From the NCBI RefSeq assembly GCF_026151205.1, contig NC_087074.1, positions 1,054,001 to 1,118,000 on the forward strand: a stretch of 64,000 nucleotides of DNA, given 5' to 3'. Position numbers and translations under genes: made by a program. A model generated the notes under the pieces. It saw only the letters and a list, made by a program, of their open reading frames with translations, was not told where the DNA came from and did not search any database. The DNA is from Bolinopsis microptera (taxonomy: Eukaryota > Ctenophora > Tentaculata > Lobata > Bolinopsidae). Shown piece after piece: positions 35,301-45,200 of the stretch; positions within the stretch are counted from its first letter, which is position 1, and every line of letters starts with the position of its first letter.

Positions 35301-38300
35301 TGTTGACTGTGAATTCTTTGAACTAACGAACAATACCCCGTATTTATTAAATATAAGTGCTTAAAGCTTCTAGAACAAAACCACTGAAGCACTCTTCACT
35401 CTTTGCTAGAATAAAAACATTGCGCGATCGTGAGGATTAATTCGAGAAAAGATAAACACTACCAAATTTTATTCTATTTTTGTGACGGAGCTCGGTGACA
35501 CGCGTTCAAGAAGACCTGGATTGAGTACTACCTTATCGGACCTTATTTGGACGGACATTACATGAACGGACATAATTATGAACGGACATTAATATGAACG
35601 CTCGAAGGCATTCAAAACCATCAAAAATCCGAATTTTTAAAAAAATTTGACGTTTTTTAATTTCAGCAAATGATTTTTAAATCCATTTTTTATACAGAAA
35701 GTAAGAAAAGCAGTCATTGAGCAGTAAAAATTTTAAAATATGTGTACATTATCAGTTTCTAATATCACATATCATCTTCATCAAATGAGTTTTCGTGCAT
35801 GAAATAGTCCATGTGTGAATTCTAGCTTTTATATGGAAACCTTTTTTTATCAAACTACCCCGGTCCTGCATTTCAGTGTTAACTTTTACAAGCCATTCGG
35901 CGTGAAGTGGTTTTATCTTAGACAACTTAAGGTTAACCTTAACATCACGTGGAGCTTTCCCATCACTTATCTGTTTCATTACCTCCCCTGAGTAATATGA
36001 GCTATAACAACGTCGGACAATGTCCTTGGCAACACGATTTACAGTAATATCTATAGGCTGGAACAAGTAAAGTTTTCTGTGCCTCCGGCAGACCAAGGAG
36101 AACCTTTCCGTCGTTAACTTACGGCACAATAAAGTTCTTAAAGTTGTCATATTCTGGACAAAAAGTTCGGAATGGAAAAATTTTTGAAAAAATTTCAACG
36201 GACTTTAACTTGGACGGACATTAATTGAACGGACTTTATTTGAACGGAAATTAAGATGAACGCTAGGGCCTCCAGCGTTCAAGTAATGTCCGTCCAAATA
36301 AGGTACGATAAGGTATTAGTTTTTACCAACGTAAGGTTTTGGTCGTTCGGGAACATATTTTCCATTGCACTTTTCAGCACATCCATTTTCAGGCTTATTG
36401 ATTAAACTGGACATAACATTACGCCAGAATCTTACTACATCTAAGCGAGACGATCTGTTGCCATTTTACTGACACCACGGCATCAACTTTAACACGACTT
36501 TCCGCAAAAAAACGGTGTGAGATATACAATTGAACCTGTTTTATCTCGATCAAATTCTTTAACGGCATTTCTATCAGTATGAAGAAATACAAAATTGGCC
36601 AAGGAATATCGGCCCAAATTTAAACCCCAAGTAGTACCAAAATTGCGAAATATATAATTAGAGTATTCTCTTGACACCATTTTAGAGTTTGACGGGTTCC
36701 TGCTAATGTGTGAAATTACTAGGGAATACTAGGAATGCTGCAAGGTTTACAGGTTTACAGGTTTACAACAAATAGATCTATACAATAGTCAATACGCCTT
36801 TTACGCAATAAATCAAAACGAAGAGTATTCTTGAAATTTATGCGGAGGTAGTTACTAGTTACTAGTTACTAGTTAGTAACTTGGTTTATAGTTACTAGTT
36901 ACTAGTTACTAATCAAGTTGCTAGACTAAAATTCTACCTTAGAATAGACCAACGCTGTTGGATTATATTTTATACTTAAACATCCATTGAAAGTGGCTGT
37001 GTTGCCCGTTATATTCTATTTGTTTTAACCTGAAAATCTCGCCATCCCTGTTCTGGAATCCCAGCCCCGGGTTAAGTCCCTACACTTTACTCCAGTCCCT
37101 CTTCTGTTCCCAGTCCTGATCGACCCTTGGTTTTTAAGTTGAAACAAGCCGTGAAAACGAAGTGTGAAGTGGCACTATTACATACATTTAGGTCAATAAA
37201 ATGAATTGGTTACAGCTTATATCGGGAGAAACTTTAAACAATCGGCTCGACAATTATGCTAAACTTATGTTGCAAATAAGTGAGTGACTGAGTGAAGACA
37301 TCCCCTGCATTTGATAAAATGGTAATATGATTTCTCTTTCTCCACCACCGCCATAATGTGATAACTACGAAGTAGCCATTAATCTATCAAGCACGTGAAC
37401 ATGCATATATATTTGATTGGAAACTGTTCAACCTCACTTCCGACTTGGGTAAATCAGTGGTAGCAACTTATCAAGTGTGGTACAGTACGGGAGAGTACGG
37501 GTCCAGTACTCCAGTAATCTGACAAGTTTATGTGATACGAGCTCGAGCGTGCCCCAGTATATGAGAATAACATGGAGCAATATTATCTCCTCCTACAAAG
37601 ATATTATTACTCAGCTCCGGCCCTGGCTCCGTAATGAATTGACATGTTCGGGGGGCTGGTGAGATAAAGGCAATTTATCTTATCAGATATAGGCATAGCC
37701 TATAATATAGAGTTGGAAGGCCGATGATCCTGCGAAGGATCATCGGCAGTCATCTTCGATTCAGAATATATGGTTTACATTTTTCGCTATCCAATGATAT
37801 AGCTCCATATATATATAATAGCGACATTCTGCTGATCTTGATCAATTACGAATGGTTGGCAGTCTCCTGACAAGATCCCATGCGATGTACAAGGACTCGC
37901 GGATGACCTTGCTCTCTTAGCCACGTTGGAGGACCGGCCACAAGTGGTAACAAAGACTTTGATCATCTGAGAGAGATGACACAGAAAAGTCTTGGAGTCA
38001 TTATGAATTGGTGCGCTGATAACGGGCTGAGGCTGAGGTCACTAAAGACACTTTCCGTAATTTTCACATGGAGGAGGAAATGGGAATTCTCAGAACCTCT
38101 AACTGTGAAGTGTGAACGAAATAGAAAAAGAGATGAAAAGTTCCACTAAGACGATCGTGATTAATCAAAAAATGACAAATGTCCTGATAATTAAAGGGAT
38201 AATCTTTGAGCTAAACTGGGCTGGGTGGGCTCCTGTTAAAATGAAGTCAGTTTATCGTTGAAATACCGCTTTCAGTATAATTAATAAACAGGCCCGGGAC

Positions 38301-41300
38301 TCTACGGCTTGAGACTCTAATAAACACGAACACCGAGCAGACATTTAAACTATATGTCAACTAATTTGCACCTGAGATCTTATAAAACCATGAAAATGTC
38401 AGGTATAGTAAGTGGAACGTACCACTAAAATGTATTTCACGACAGTTGATAACCCTTTCCTTGCAGGACCACGACATAACCTTTAAGGAGTACAGATCTT
38501 GTTTAGCTAGAAAACCGGGCACTGCCACTCCTACTGAGAAAACTGAAAACAGACTGGTAGCCAGATGGAGACAGGCTGACCAAGACGGAGATAGTAGACT
38601 ATCATTGTAAGTATTTTTAAACTGTGTACCAAGACGGAGATAGTAGACTATCATTGTAAGTATTTTTAATACTGTGTACCAAGACGGAGATAGTAGACTA
38701 TCATTGTAAGTATTTTTAATACTGTGTACCAAGACGGAGATAGTGGACTATCATTGTAAGTATTTGTAATACTGTGTACCAAGACGGAGATAGTAGACTA
38801 TCATTGTAAGTATTTTTAATACTGTGTACCAAGACGGAGATAGTATACTATCCTAAGATGGTAAGTTCGTACGGTACGTACCTTAAAATTAGCTGTACGG
38901 TACGTACTTAATAAAGTAGGCTGAAAGGTTGAATCCAGTTGATAGCAATGGAAACAAAATCTAGACGCGCGGTACGTGCGACAGAGAAGGGGTTAAACCC
39001 TACACTGATGCGGAATTCGAACCTATGAAGCTTATTAATCCGTCAATATACTGGAAATATTTTGGAGGAGAACTTTTTCTGCTTAAACAGTTGGCCCAAA
39101 TAGTATTCAGTGTTTTAAGTTCTTCGTCAATTTGTGAGACCAATTTTAGAGATTACGAGTATATTATGGACAAGCGTAGATTAAGGTTGCGACCTGAGCT
39201 AGCTGAAAAGCTGGTGTTCGTATACTGCAACAAAAGGATGAAGCTTTGAGTTTAACGATAATTACAAGTAGTAGTAGTGTAGTACCGGTTAAGAGCGATC
39301 CGGTACACACATTTTCCTCTTAAATCTTTTATTGTTTTAACCACTGTGTTAATTTTCGACTTCTATCTCAAAAATTATGATGATAATACTAATCAAAAAT
39401 TGCAAGTAATTCACTGAAGTTGATTCTAAAAATTTGAAAAAAAATTGTACCTTACAGTGCCTGTACGGTACGTACCTTTAAAAGTAGCTGTACCGTACGT
39501 ACTTAAAGCCCTGTACCGTACGTACTTGCCATCTAAGATACTATCATTGTAAGTATTTTTAATACTGTGTACCAAGACGGAGATAGTGGACTATCATTGT
39601 AAGTATTTTTAATACTGTGTACCGAGACGGAGATAGTGGACTATCATTGTAAGTATTTGTAATACTGTGTACCAAGACGGAGATAGTAGACTATCATTGT
39701 AAGTATTTGTAATACTGTGTACCAAGACGGAGATAGTGGACTATCATTGTAAGTATTTTTAATACTGTGTACCAAGACGGAGATAGTAGACTATCATTGT
39801 AAGTCTTTTTAATACTCTGTACCATTTTGTCTCTTTAAAAATGTTAAGTGCTTCCATGAGTCTGAGAGAACTATTCGATAAAACCCCAAAAGATACTACA
39901 CTAAAGAAAATCATGAAGCAAAAACCAAAGCTTTAGCGAGGGATTCTATTTAAGATTTTGTGGTCTTTAGTCTTAAGAAATGCTATGAGATTAAATACTA
40001 TAAGATTAATATGATGTTTAAGAAACTACACCGAAGAAGGCACTACTCATTTGTTTTTTAGGAACGAGTTTGGGCCGTTCTACGCACCTGACGAGATGCA
40101 TCATCAGCACATGCATGGCCTGCTGGTTGATGAGTACATTGACGACAGAGACGCTGATGGGGACTACTTCCTGTCATTCGAGGAGTACATCTGTGAGTAC
40201 TCACTACAATACTAGAGTAGCACTCCTATCTGTGAGTACTCACTACAATACTAGAGTAGCACTCCTATCTGTGAGTACTCACTACAATACTAGAGTATTA
40301 TATGAGGGATATACTACTTACTAGCACTTTAGTAGCACTCCAATCTGTGTAGTAGTGCTTTTAAAACTTATGCAATTGTTGAACTATATCGTGTAAAATT
40401 ATGGATGTTATCCTGGGTGGAGTGCTGAATGAGATATAAGAAAGGTACCTCCGATCATTAACAAATTAATATTTCTCAGCTCAAAGTGTTGAGTTGAAGG
40501 ATCTAAACACAGGAGACGACTGGGAGCTAGGTTTAAATGAGCGCTTTTCTAAAATCGACGAAAATAAGGTACAACAAACGACAACGAAATTCATGTGACT
40601 GTGACCTATTTGCTATTTTTTATCTGTTATGATTCTGCCTAGGCAGATCGACCTAGGCAGGTAGGTAGGATGATTCTGCCATGAAGTGCAGCACGGAATA
40701 GAATGGCTCTGACCAGCGGCGGGTTCCTTTAGAAGTAGAAGATATTAATGAAAGGAAAGAACCACTATGGGACCTTGATCTGTATACACAATGGTACCAG
40801 ACATGAAACCATAAAATAATGATCCCAGCGAAACCATGATTATTATTGAACTGTTATTATTATTGAACACGGCCCCGATATTTGATTCTCCTTGCGCTTC
40901 ATAATTATAAGAACACGGCATGATCCACACCTGTGGTGGTGAGAGTTCATATCACGGGGGTCGTGGATAATGATATTTAGAGCAGCGAGATTAATGGTGG
41001 TATCAGGGCAGATTATTTCAAACTATCCCTTTCATAATATTTGATTGCCTGGCTGAAGGATATGTTTATTGTTGACGACAGCTGCAGCTGTCCATGTCCT
41101 ACTGTCATGTATAGTTCTCCTGACAGAAAATGTACCACAAAAAGAGTTAGTTACTAATGTCACTAACATGAGCACAACTATGGATAATAATTCCTGGGAC
41201 GGCACATAAACTACTAGTAAGGGGAAAAGTGGTCGATTTAAGGGTTCCGTTGGATTTGAATGTTCACAAGGATTTCTCAACGGAATATGGTAGTTAGGAC

Positions 41301-44300
41301 CCCTACGAACATAATTAGACTTGTTGCCAATTTTTTATCTCAACAGAAACACCACTTTTACCACTTTTTACCACCTTTGTACCACTTTTCTGGTTTGCCA
41401 AATATCTTTAGTTGTGAACGTCGTAGAAGGCTGAAAATTAACCTAGAATGTTTATCTTATCAAGGAGTAAAACTTTTGTATCAAAAAATTTTTACATTGG
41501 ACAATCAGCTAATTGGATAATTACCAATTAGTTAATCACCAAAAAAAGTGAAAATTTTTTATTGGCTCAAAATGATTGAAATCGTTTGAAACACGGAGAA
41601 ATGTAGTTTTTAGAAAAACTTCAAAAATTTTTCACTTAAAATTTTTTTTCGAGACTTCAAAAAAAAAAGTTTGAAAATTTGAAAATATTTTTTCCGCCAA
41701 AAGTGATCGAATTGCATGAAACGTGGATAAAAATGCCTTGCAGAAAAATTTCGAAGATTTTTAGACTGAGGAATACTAAAATCATCAATATTTGAAGTTG
41801 GAGTTCAGTAAATCTCGACATATTTTAGTAATTAGGAATAGCTTAGCGGAAAGGGCTGGACCTGAAAAAGGTTAACCACACAATATTAGAGTTTTGTAAC
41901 TAATTACAATACAGCTTTATCAAATTCCACATAAAGAAACAGCACAAAAGGACCATTTAAGATCGAACCGATTTTACCTGCTGTACTATCATTTTATTGA
42001 TTTCAATGATCAAAACCTCTGTCAATCTTGCCAATCTATACCGGGTATCTGAATGTACCGGACCTCTTATTTACCTCTATAATTAGACCCAGTTGTGCAA
42101 GAAATGCGATTTCTCACAGGGGTTTCTTTAAACTGTGCACTTTTTATCACTCTCGCAACTCGCAAGAGGCCTGGTATTATAGGAAGCGAGGTAAATATAC
42201 CTTCCATCATCCATTGTGGCTTTTTTGTATTGTGAATGCGCATGCCGCTTCGTTTGCTATGCCATATACCTCGAATAACCCCCATATGTCATTGCCAGGG
42301 TCGGGATAGAGCTGGAGATAGCATTGAAAAGTTGCTAGAAATAGCTAGATTTAGAGTAAACTGGTGGTAGCTGGGTGGTGCTAGCATGGATGTAGCAGAA
42401 CGTAGCTACACGGGGTTTCATTGGAGTTGGTTATTTTAATGGCCAAAGAGTGCCGGAACTAAAGTTACTTAAGATTGCAGTTTAGGGGCAGTGTAAACCA
42501 CGGTGTAGTCAGGGACACAGAGCTACAGTGCAGGAGTACTGCAATAGAACAGTGCAAGTGATACAGTCTGCAACAGTAAAACGCCGACGAAGCTAGACTT
42601 AGAGTGAACTGATGGAAGCTGGGTGGTGCTAAAATGGAGGTAGCAGAACGTACTACATGATGAAAACAGGAAAACTAAGGCTGGTTGAGACCTAAAAAGA
42701 TGTGAATCTGTCCTGATAGATCCAGTGAAGAGCGAGTAGCGAAGAGTTTGATCACTAACCTAAAGCTCTAAAGAAGAAGAGGGCTAAAGAGACTCACTTT
42801 GATCAATAAATCCGGTACGGCAAGGTCTGTAGCCTTGATAAGAAGATACCATGAAGTAATTCATGCAGAAAAGTCGATTTATATAAAGGGTTTCGTTGGA
42901 TCTAAAAAGGGTGGGTCAGTCTCTCTGTTTTCATAAGATTCTGATGAAATGCTGTTAAGCTCAGGACGGTGATCTTAATAGGTCGGATAGCTGTATCTGG
43001 TTGCTTCCAGCCCACCCTTGTCGCTTGAAAATAAGTTCTCACCCCACCTCTTCCAAAAATACAGTTACCAGAGCAGGAAACTCTTCTTCCTCCTCTTCTT
43101 TCAACACAAACACAATCAGGTTCCAGCTACTCTCCTCCTCTGCAGCCACAATCTTATCTCCTTCTTCGGAGTTTTACTGTTGCAGACTGTATCACTTGCA
43201 CTGTTCTTTTGCAGTACTCCTGCACTGTAGCTCTGTGTCCCTGACTACACCGTGGTTTACACTGCCCCTAAACTGCAATCTTAAGTAACTTTAGTTCCGG
43301 CACTCTTTGGCCATTAAAATAACCAACTCCAATGAAACCCCGTGTAGCTACGTTCTGCTACATCCATGCTAGCACCACCCAGCTACCACCAGTTTACTCT
43401 AAATCTAGCTATTTCTAGCAACTTTTCAATGCTATCTCCAGCTCTATCCCGACCCTGGCAATGACATATGGGGGTTATTCGAGGTATATGGCATAGCAAA
43501 CGAAGCGGCATGCGCATTCACAATACAAAAAAGCCACAATGGATGATGGAAGGTATATTTACCTCGCTTCCTATAATACCAGGCCTCTTGCGAGTTGCGA
43601 GAGTGATAAAAAGTGCACAGTTTAAAGAAACCCCTGTGAGAAATCGCATTTCTTGCACAACTGGGTCTAATTATAGAGGTAAATAAGAGGTCCGGTACAT
43701 TCAGATACCCGGTATAGATTGGCAAGATTGACAGAGGTTTTGATCATTGAAATCAATAAAATGATAGTACAGCAGGTAAAATCGGTTCGATCTTAAATGG
43801 TCCTTTTGTGCTGTTTCTTTATGTGGAATTTGATAAAGCTGTATTGTAATTAGTTATGAAACTCTAATATTGTGTGGTTAACCTTTTTCAGGTCCAGCCC
43901 TTTCCGCTAAGCTATTCCTAATTACTAAAATATGTCGAGATTTACTGAACTCCAACTTCAAATATTGATGATTTTAGTATTCCCCAATCTAAAAATCTTC
44001 GAAGTTTTTCTGCAAAGCATTTTTATCCACGTTTCATGCAATTCGATCACTTTTGGCGGAAAAAAAATATTTTCAAATTTTCAAACTTTTTTTTCAAGTC
44101 TCGAAAAAAAATTTTAAGTGAAAAATTTTTGAAGTTTTTCTAAAAACTACATTTCTCCGTGTTTCAAACGATTTCAATCATTTTAAGCCAATAAAAATTT
44201 TTCACTTTTTTTGGTGATTAACTAATTGGTAATTATCCAATTAGCTGATTGTCCGATGTAAAAACTTTTGATACAAAAGTTTTACTCCTTGATAAGATAA

Positions 44301-44961
44301 ACATTCTAGGTTAATTTGCAGCCTTCTATGATGTTCACAACTAAAGATATTTGGCAAACCAGAAAGGTGGTACAAAGGTGGTAAAAAGTGGTAAAAGTGG
44401 TGTTTCCGTTGAGATACAAAATTGGCAACAAGTCTAATTATGTTCGTAGGGGTCCTAACTACCATATTCCGTTGAGAAATCCTTGTGAACATTCGAATCC
44501 AACGGAATGCCACTTTTCCCCTTACTATACAATGATAAGTAGTATAACAGTTATTTAAGTTGTAACTTTATTTCAGGACAGCAAGCTGTCTCACCCGGAA
44601 GTAGAGAACTACCTGTTCCCACCACATTACGATTACGATCCTGCTCACGAGGAAGCTGTACATATCATGAGTGAGAACATTATCTGTTAACATTAATGCT
44701 GATGTTGACAACTCTACTATATTGTGTAGTATGACCATAACTGGCTATATTTTAATCCATCAACGCTCAATGGACATGTACTTCCTGATCAATTCAGCTC
44801 AAAATAAGACAACTAATACCTTAAAATCCACAGAGGAGACAGACGACGACAAAGATAACAAGATCTCCCACTACGAGATGATGAAACACCTGCGAGTATT
44901 CGTGGGGAGCCAAGTTTTACAGCAAGGCAAACTCCTGCTGAGGTCTAGAGATGAGCTGTGA
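29330..44961 (+). CDS. Calumenin/reticulocalbin-like (CREC) ER calcium-binding protein, eight exons
   Basis: Exons: 29330-29367, 34645-34777, 34891-35025, 38467-38606, 40062-40192, 40480-40568, 44577-44670 and 44834-44961. All introns are GT-AG and every phase fits, giving 295 residues; the family is about 315. Residues 1-20 form a signal peptide (MFNKVFACLSIF, then GVLQSVIYG). HTHEHVFLGEY matches the family's pre-EF motif. Six EF-hand loops follow: 63-74 (DRDNDMKINLDE), 99-110 (degenerate), 140-151 (DQDGDSRLSLNE), 179-190, 219-230 (DENKDSKLSHPE) and 257-268 (DDDKDNKISHYE). VFVGSQ and a C-terminal RDEL end the protein, as expected for soluble ER/secretory-pathway calcium binders. Exon 1 is inferred from phase and signal-peptide fit across a 5.3-kb intron, so it is the least certain part. 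Calumenin and reticulocalbin cannot be told apart here. Confidence 0.88.
29589..29672. repeat. 13-bp tandem repeat in intron 1
   Basis: Five to six imperfect copies of AATAGTTTAACGA. Confidence 0.85.
29990..30110. repeat. 13-bp tandem repeat in intron 1
   Basis: Repeats of CTGAGTGTTGTGA, with diverged copies on both sides. Confidence 0.85.
30243..30268. other. Perfect 26-bp palindrome
   Basis: Arms TGTTGATCGCTTA and TAAGCGATCAACA are exact complements with no spacer. It lies in intron 1 of the calumenin-like gene. It could form a cruciform or bind a dimeric factor; nothing else in the sequence shows a role. Confidence 0.8.
32011..32054. repeat. 11-bp repeat creating E-boxes
   Basis: Four exact copies of GTGTGGTGCAC. 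Each of the three junctions makes a CACGTG E-box, and each unit holds a GTGCAC palindrome. It lies in intron 1 of the calumenin-like gene. Confidence 0.85.
33243..34532 (-). mobile_element. 5'-truncated non-LTR retrotransposon, reverse transcriptase part
   Basis: One 429-residue open frame begins inside the RT domain at QCGFRQNRQCIDQIY. It contains FVDFKAAFDS, a GTGQGDVQAPP motif, the catalytic DYADDMAIMD box, YLGATISGDG, AVLTILLYGAEVW, and a C-terminal RLRWYGHVVRMPDSRLP and KRSRGRPRKNW tail. This order is typical of CR1/RTE-like LINEs that use an APE endonuclease. The endonuclease and the first RT motifs are missing. The frame is intact over its length, so the insertion is fairly recent. It sits antisense in intron 1 of the calumenin-like gene, about 110 bp before exon 2. 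Confidence 0.85.
35531..36313 (-). mobile_element. pogo-like Tc1/mariner element, copy 1
   Basis: Inverted ends CCTTATCGGACCTTATTTGG (left) and its near complement (right) are flanked by TA on both sides (35529-35530 and 36314-36315), the Tc1/mariner target. Repeats of a GAACGGACATTA motif lie near both ends. It lies in intron 3 of the calumenin-like gene. A second copy is at 57211-57991. Confidence 0.85.
35752..36198 (-). pseudogene. pogo/jerky-type transposase C-terminal fragment
   Basis: The frame holds LFQPIDITVNRVAKDIVRR, then YYSGEVMKQISDGKAPRDVK, KLSKIKPLHAEWLVKV and IKKGFHIKA, the C-terminal part of DDE-1 (pogo/Tigger/jerky) transposases. The DNA-binding half and the first catalytic residues are missing. 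Confidence 0.75.
36462..36705. repeat. ~0.24-kb dispersed repeat, copy 1
   Basis: Starts CCATTTTACTGACACCACGG and runs to GACGGGTTCC. A diverged copy in the same orientation is at 49300-49563. The nature of the element is unknown. Confidence 0.8.
36851..36912. repeat. GTTACTA tandem repeat
   Basis: Two blocks of GTTACTA units on either side of an inverted TTAGTAAC copy. Confidence 0.8.
37720..37747. other. 12-bp hairpin with GCGA loop
   Basis: GCCGATGATCCT, loop GCGA, AGGATCATCGGC. The arms pair perfectly and the loop is a GNRA tetraloop if transcribed from the plus strand. It lies within intron 3 of the calumenin-like gene, about 150 bp before a LINE scrap. Confidence 0.8.
37866..38160 (+). 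pseudogene. Fragment of the 51-53 kb LINE reverse transcriptase
   Basis: The plus strand aligns over about 250 bp with the minus-strand RT at 52500-52850. It shows remnants of the region around the catalytic box (here reading GLADDLALLA, with the first residue of the box also changed), HLREMTQKSLGVIMNW and TWRRKWEFSEPLTV. Indels break the frame. It is an old partial insertion of the same family in the opposite orientation. Confidence 0.75.
38580..38852 (+). repeat. 50-bp tandem repeat containing exon end and 5' splice site, left part
   Basis: Unit of about 50 bp: AAGACGGAGATAGTAGACTA, then TCATT, the donor GTAAGTATTTTT, and AATACTGTGTACC. The first 25-27 bases of each unit copy the last codons of exon 4 of the calumenin-like gene (EF-hand 3 loop, DGDSRLSL), so each unit carries an exon tail plus its splice donor. 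The array continues at 39538-39826 after the hAT insertion. Confidence 0.92.
38853..39537 (+). mobile_element. 685-bp non-autonomous hAT element
   Basis: Inverted ends CTAAGATGGTAAGTTCGTAC (left) and the complement of CTTAGATGGCAAGTACGTAC (right) are flanked by a perfect 8-bp duplication ATACTATC (38845-38852 and 39538-39545). The duplicated target is part of the 50-bp repeat unit, so the insertion split that array. Palindromic GGTACGTACC motifs recur near both ends. Confidence 0.92.
39025..39249 (+). pseudogene. hAT transposase C-terminal dimerisation domain remnant
   Basis: A 74-residue frame with LKQLAQIVFSVLSSSSICET, YIMDKRRLRLRPELAEK and LVFVYCNK matches the hAT family C-terminal dimerisation domain. 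It is the only coding part left in the element. The catalytic DDE region and BED finger are absent, so it depends on a transposase from elsewhere. Confidence 0.8.
39538..39826 (+). repeat. 50-bp splice-donor repeat, right part
   Basis: Six further GTAAGT-containing units (donors near 39549, 39599, 39649, 39699, 39749, 39799) continue the array begun at 38580. Confidence 0.92.
40193..40310 (+). repeat. 39-bp tandem repeat starting at the exon 5 splice donor
   Basis: Three copies of GTGAGTACTCACTACAATAC, then TAGAGTAGCACTCCTATCT. The first GTGAGT (40193) is the donor of exon 5; identical donors occur at 40232 and 40271. Use of either later donor would bring an in-frame TAG into the message. 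Confidence 0.92.
41215..44527. mobile_element. 3.3-kb fold-back element with 1.36-kb inverted arms
   Basis: The left arm 41215-42582 and right arm 43171-44527 are inverted copies of each other, nearly identical throughout; a 93-codon frame at 42028-42309 reappears unchanged on the other strand at 43444-43725. The arms start TAGTAAGGGGAAAAGTGG at both outer ends and are flanked by TAC on each side, a possible 3-bp target duplication. The 588-bp spacer holds a diverged partial copy (42590-42660) of arm sequence. No transposase was recognised. The whole element lies in intron 6 of the calumenin-like gene. Confidence 0.92.
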
Positions 44962-45118
44962 TAGTACTAACTGTGATCAAGTGATATTATGGGTATTGAT
45001 AGCTAGTGCTATGTTTTATATGGAAATCTGGTCACTTTAATCTTATTATACTGAAGCGCGGACCGTATCCTCCAGTTATGTTATTTACTGTATTGTTCCC
45101 CGTGGCCCTCCTACCCTG

Positions 45119-45200
45119 GTGCACACTAATTTCTTCTTGAAACGACCTATTTTATGGACCATAGCATAGGTCGTTCCAACAGGAAATTGGTGTGCGGCAC
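45119..45200 (+). ncRNA. Candidate pre-miRNA-like hairpin
   Basis: Arms 45121-45150 (GCACACTAATTTCTTCTTGA, then AACGACCTAT) and 45166-45195 pair at 28 of 30 positions in plus-strand RNA, counting two G-U pairs, around a 15-nt loop. The stem extends outward by GTGC/GCAC after a 2-nt bulge. The two mismatches (C-C and A-C) are internal. The plus strand folds better than the minus strand. It lies about 160 bp after the stop codon of the calumenin-like gene, on the same strand. Size and shape suit a miRNA precursor; a small inverted-repeat transposon is the main alternative. Confidence 0.45.

Noticed and set aside
42028-43725. Identical 93-residue frames on opposite strands (42028-42309 and 43444-43725)
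   Set aside because: They mirror each other only because they lie in the two arms of the fold-back element; the protein resembles nothing known and has no start context or conservation evidence.
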